This document shows, one piece after another, positions 33,077-33,300 of a stretch of 33,300 bases of DNA; position 1 is the first letter of the stretch, and each line of letters opens with the position of its first letter. Below the pieces are notes generated by a model, which was not told where the DNA came from, ran no database searches, and was given only the letters and a program-made list of their open reading frames with translations. This DNA is from Labilithrix sp. (lineage in GTDB: Bacteria; Myxococcota; Polyangia; Polyangiales; Polyangiaceae): assembly GCA_028287035.1 (NCBI GenBank), contig JAQBQL010000211.1, forward strand, positions 1 through 33,300, in the 5' to 3' direction. The position numbers were made by a program, and so were the translations under genes.

Positions 33077-33300
33077 ATGATCTCCCGCGCTCGACTCGTC
33101 CGTGGTCTCGCCGTCGCGACCACGCTGGCCACCTCCATGTCCACGTCACGTGCGTTCGCGCAGGGGGCCCCGGGTGCAGGGGTGCCGGCGCCGGCCGGCG
33201 CGCCCGCTCCCAACAACGGACCCCCGCAGGTGTCGCCGCCGCAGGCGCCCCGCCCCGCTCCGACCTCGGGCGGGCAGCCGACCCCGTTCGCGCCTTCCAC
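33077..33300 (+). CDS. Exported protein N-terminus, probably TolC-like outer-membrane efflux factor (3' end missing)
   Basis: Seventy-four codons are visible from ATG 33077, with GAGG seven bases upstream and eight bases after the HlyD stop. The peptide has a Sec signal (basic MISRARLVRG, hydrophobic stretch, cleavage after AFA near residue 28) followed by a low-complexity Ala/Gly/Pro/Gln region. No TolC domain is visible yet. Its position after EmrB- and EmrA-like genes strongly suggests the third pump component, but this rests on context alone. Confidence 0.6.
   Translation, partial: MISRARLVRGLAVATTLATSMSTSRAFAQGAPGAGVPAPAGAPAPNNGPPQVSPPQAPRPAPTSGGQPTPFAPS

Overview
The window is about 70% G+C and very densely coded. 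Every gap between genes is under 300 bases, and codon third positions are strongly G/C, so long meaningless open frames run antisense to many real genes. The protein content points to a myxobacterium (Myxococcota, probably order Polyangiales). There are three Hanks-type Ser/Thr kinases with fused accessory domains, many lipoproteins of unknown function, a Cys-rich repeat lipoprotein, an HD-GYP response regulator, a PEGA/TPR-like secreted protein, a tetraheme cytochrome fusion and an orphan MCE protein. This assignment is an inference from family content. I saw no rRNA, tRNA, CRISPR array, transposase, integrase or attachment site. The region reads as ordinary chromosomal backbone plus lineage-specific envelope and signalling genes.

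Layout, left (1-9.5 kb). On the minus strand, a Tat-exported DUF362 protein is translationally coupled to a NapH-like membrane polyferredoxin that runs off the left edge. Then on plus come a VanY-like D,D-carboxypeptidase lipoprotein and an MCE (MlaD-like) protein. On minus follows a Ser/Thr kinase fused to GYF-like and DUF4388 domains. Back on plus are a metallophosphoesterase-like/tetraheme cytochrome c fusion, a strong hairpin and an acidic lipoprotein.

Middle (9.5-21 kb). A TPR protein and a DUF2062 membrane protein lie on minus, with an M23 peptidase divergent from them. The housekeeping pair guaB-lipB follows. Next is a minus-strand operon of an HD-GYP response regulator, a Cys-containing lipoprotein and a two-TM protein. 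After that come a CPBP protease, a small lipoprotein coupled to a secreted protein, and a lipoprotein with two DUF1566 (Lcl) domains.

Right (21-33.3 kb). A DUF2752 membrane protein and a zinc-ribbon Ser/Thr kinase form a minus-strand pair that diverges from a Gly/Pro-rich CD225 (dispanin-like) protein. A membrane-anchored zincin with a snapalysin-like HExxHxxGxxD site follows. Next is a tight plus-strand module: nine-repeat Cys-rich lipoprotein, HQD-type transmembrane kinase, PEGA/TPR-like membrane protein. The window ends with a divergent TetR regulator and an EmrB-EmrA-(TolC-like) efflux operon cut by the right edge.

No single locus is demonstrably a new system. The best candidates for something undescribed are the lipoprotein-kinase-PEGA module (24981-29383), the DUF2752/zinc-ribbon kinase/CD225 cluster (21169-23996), the snapalysin-like anchored zincin (24004-24804) and the EPCGC-phosphoesterase/tetraheme cytochrome fusion (6950-8605).
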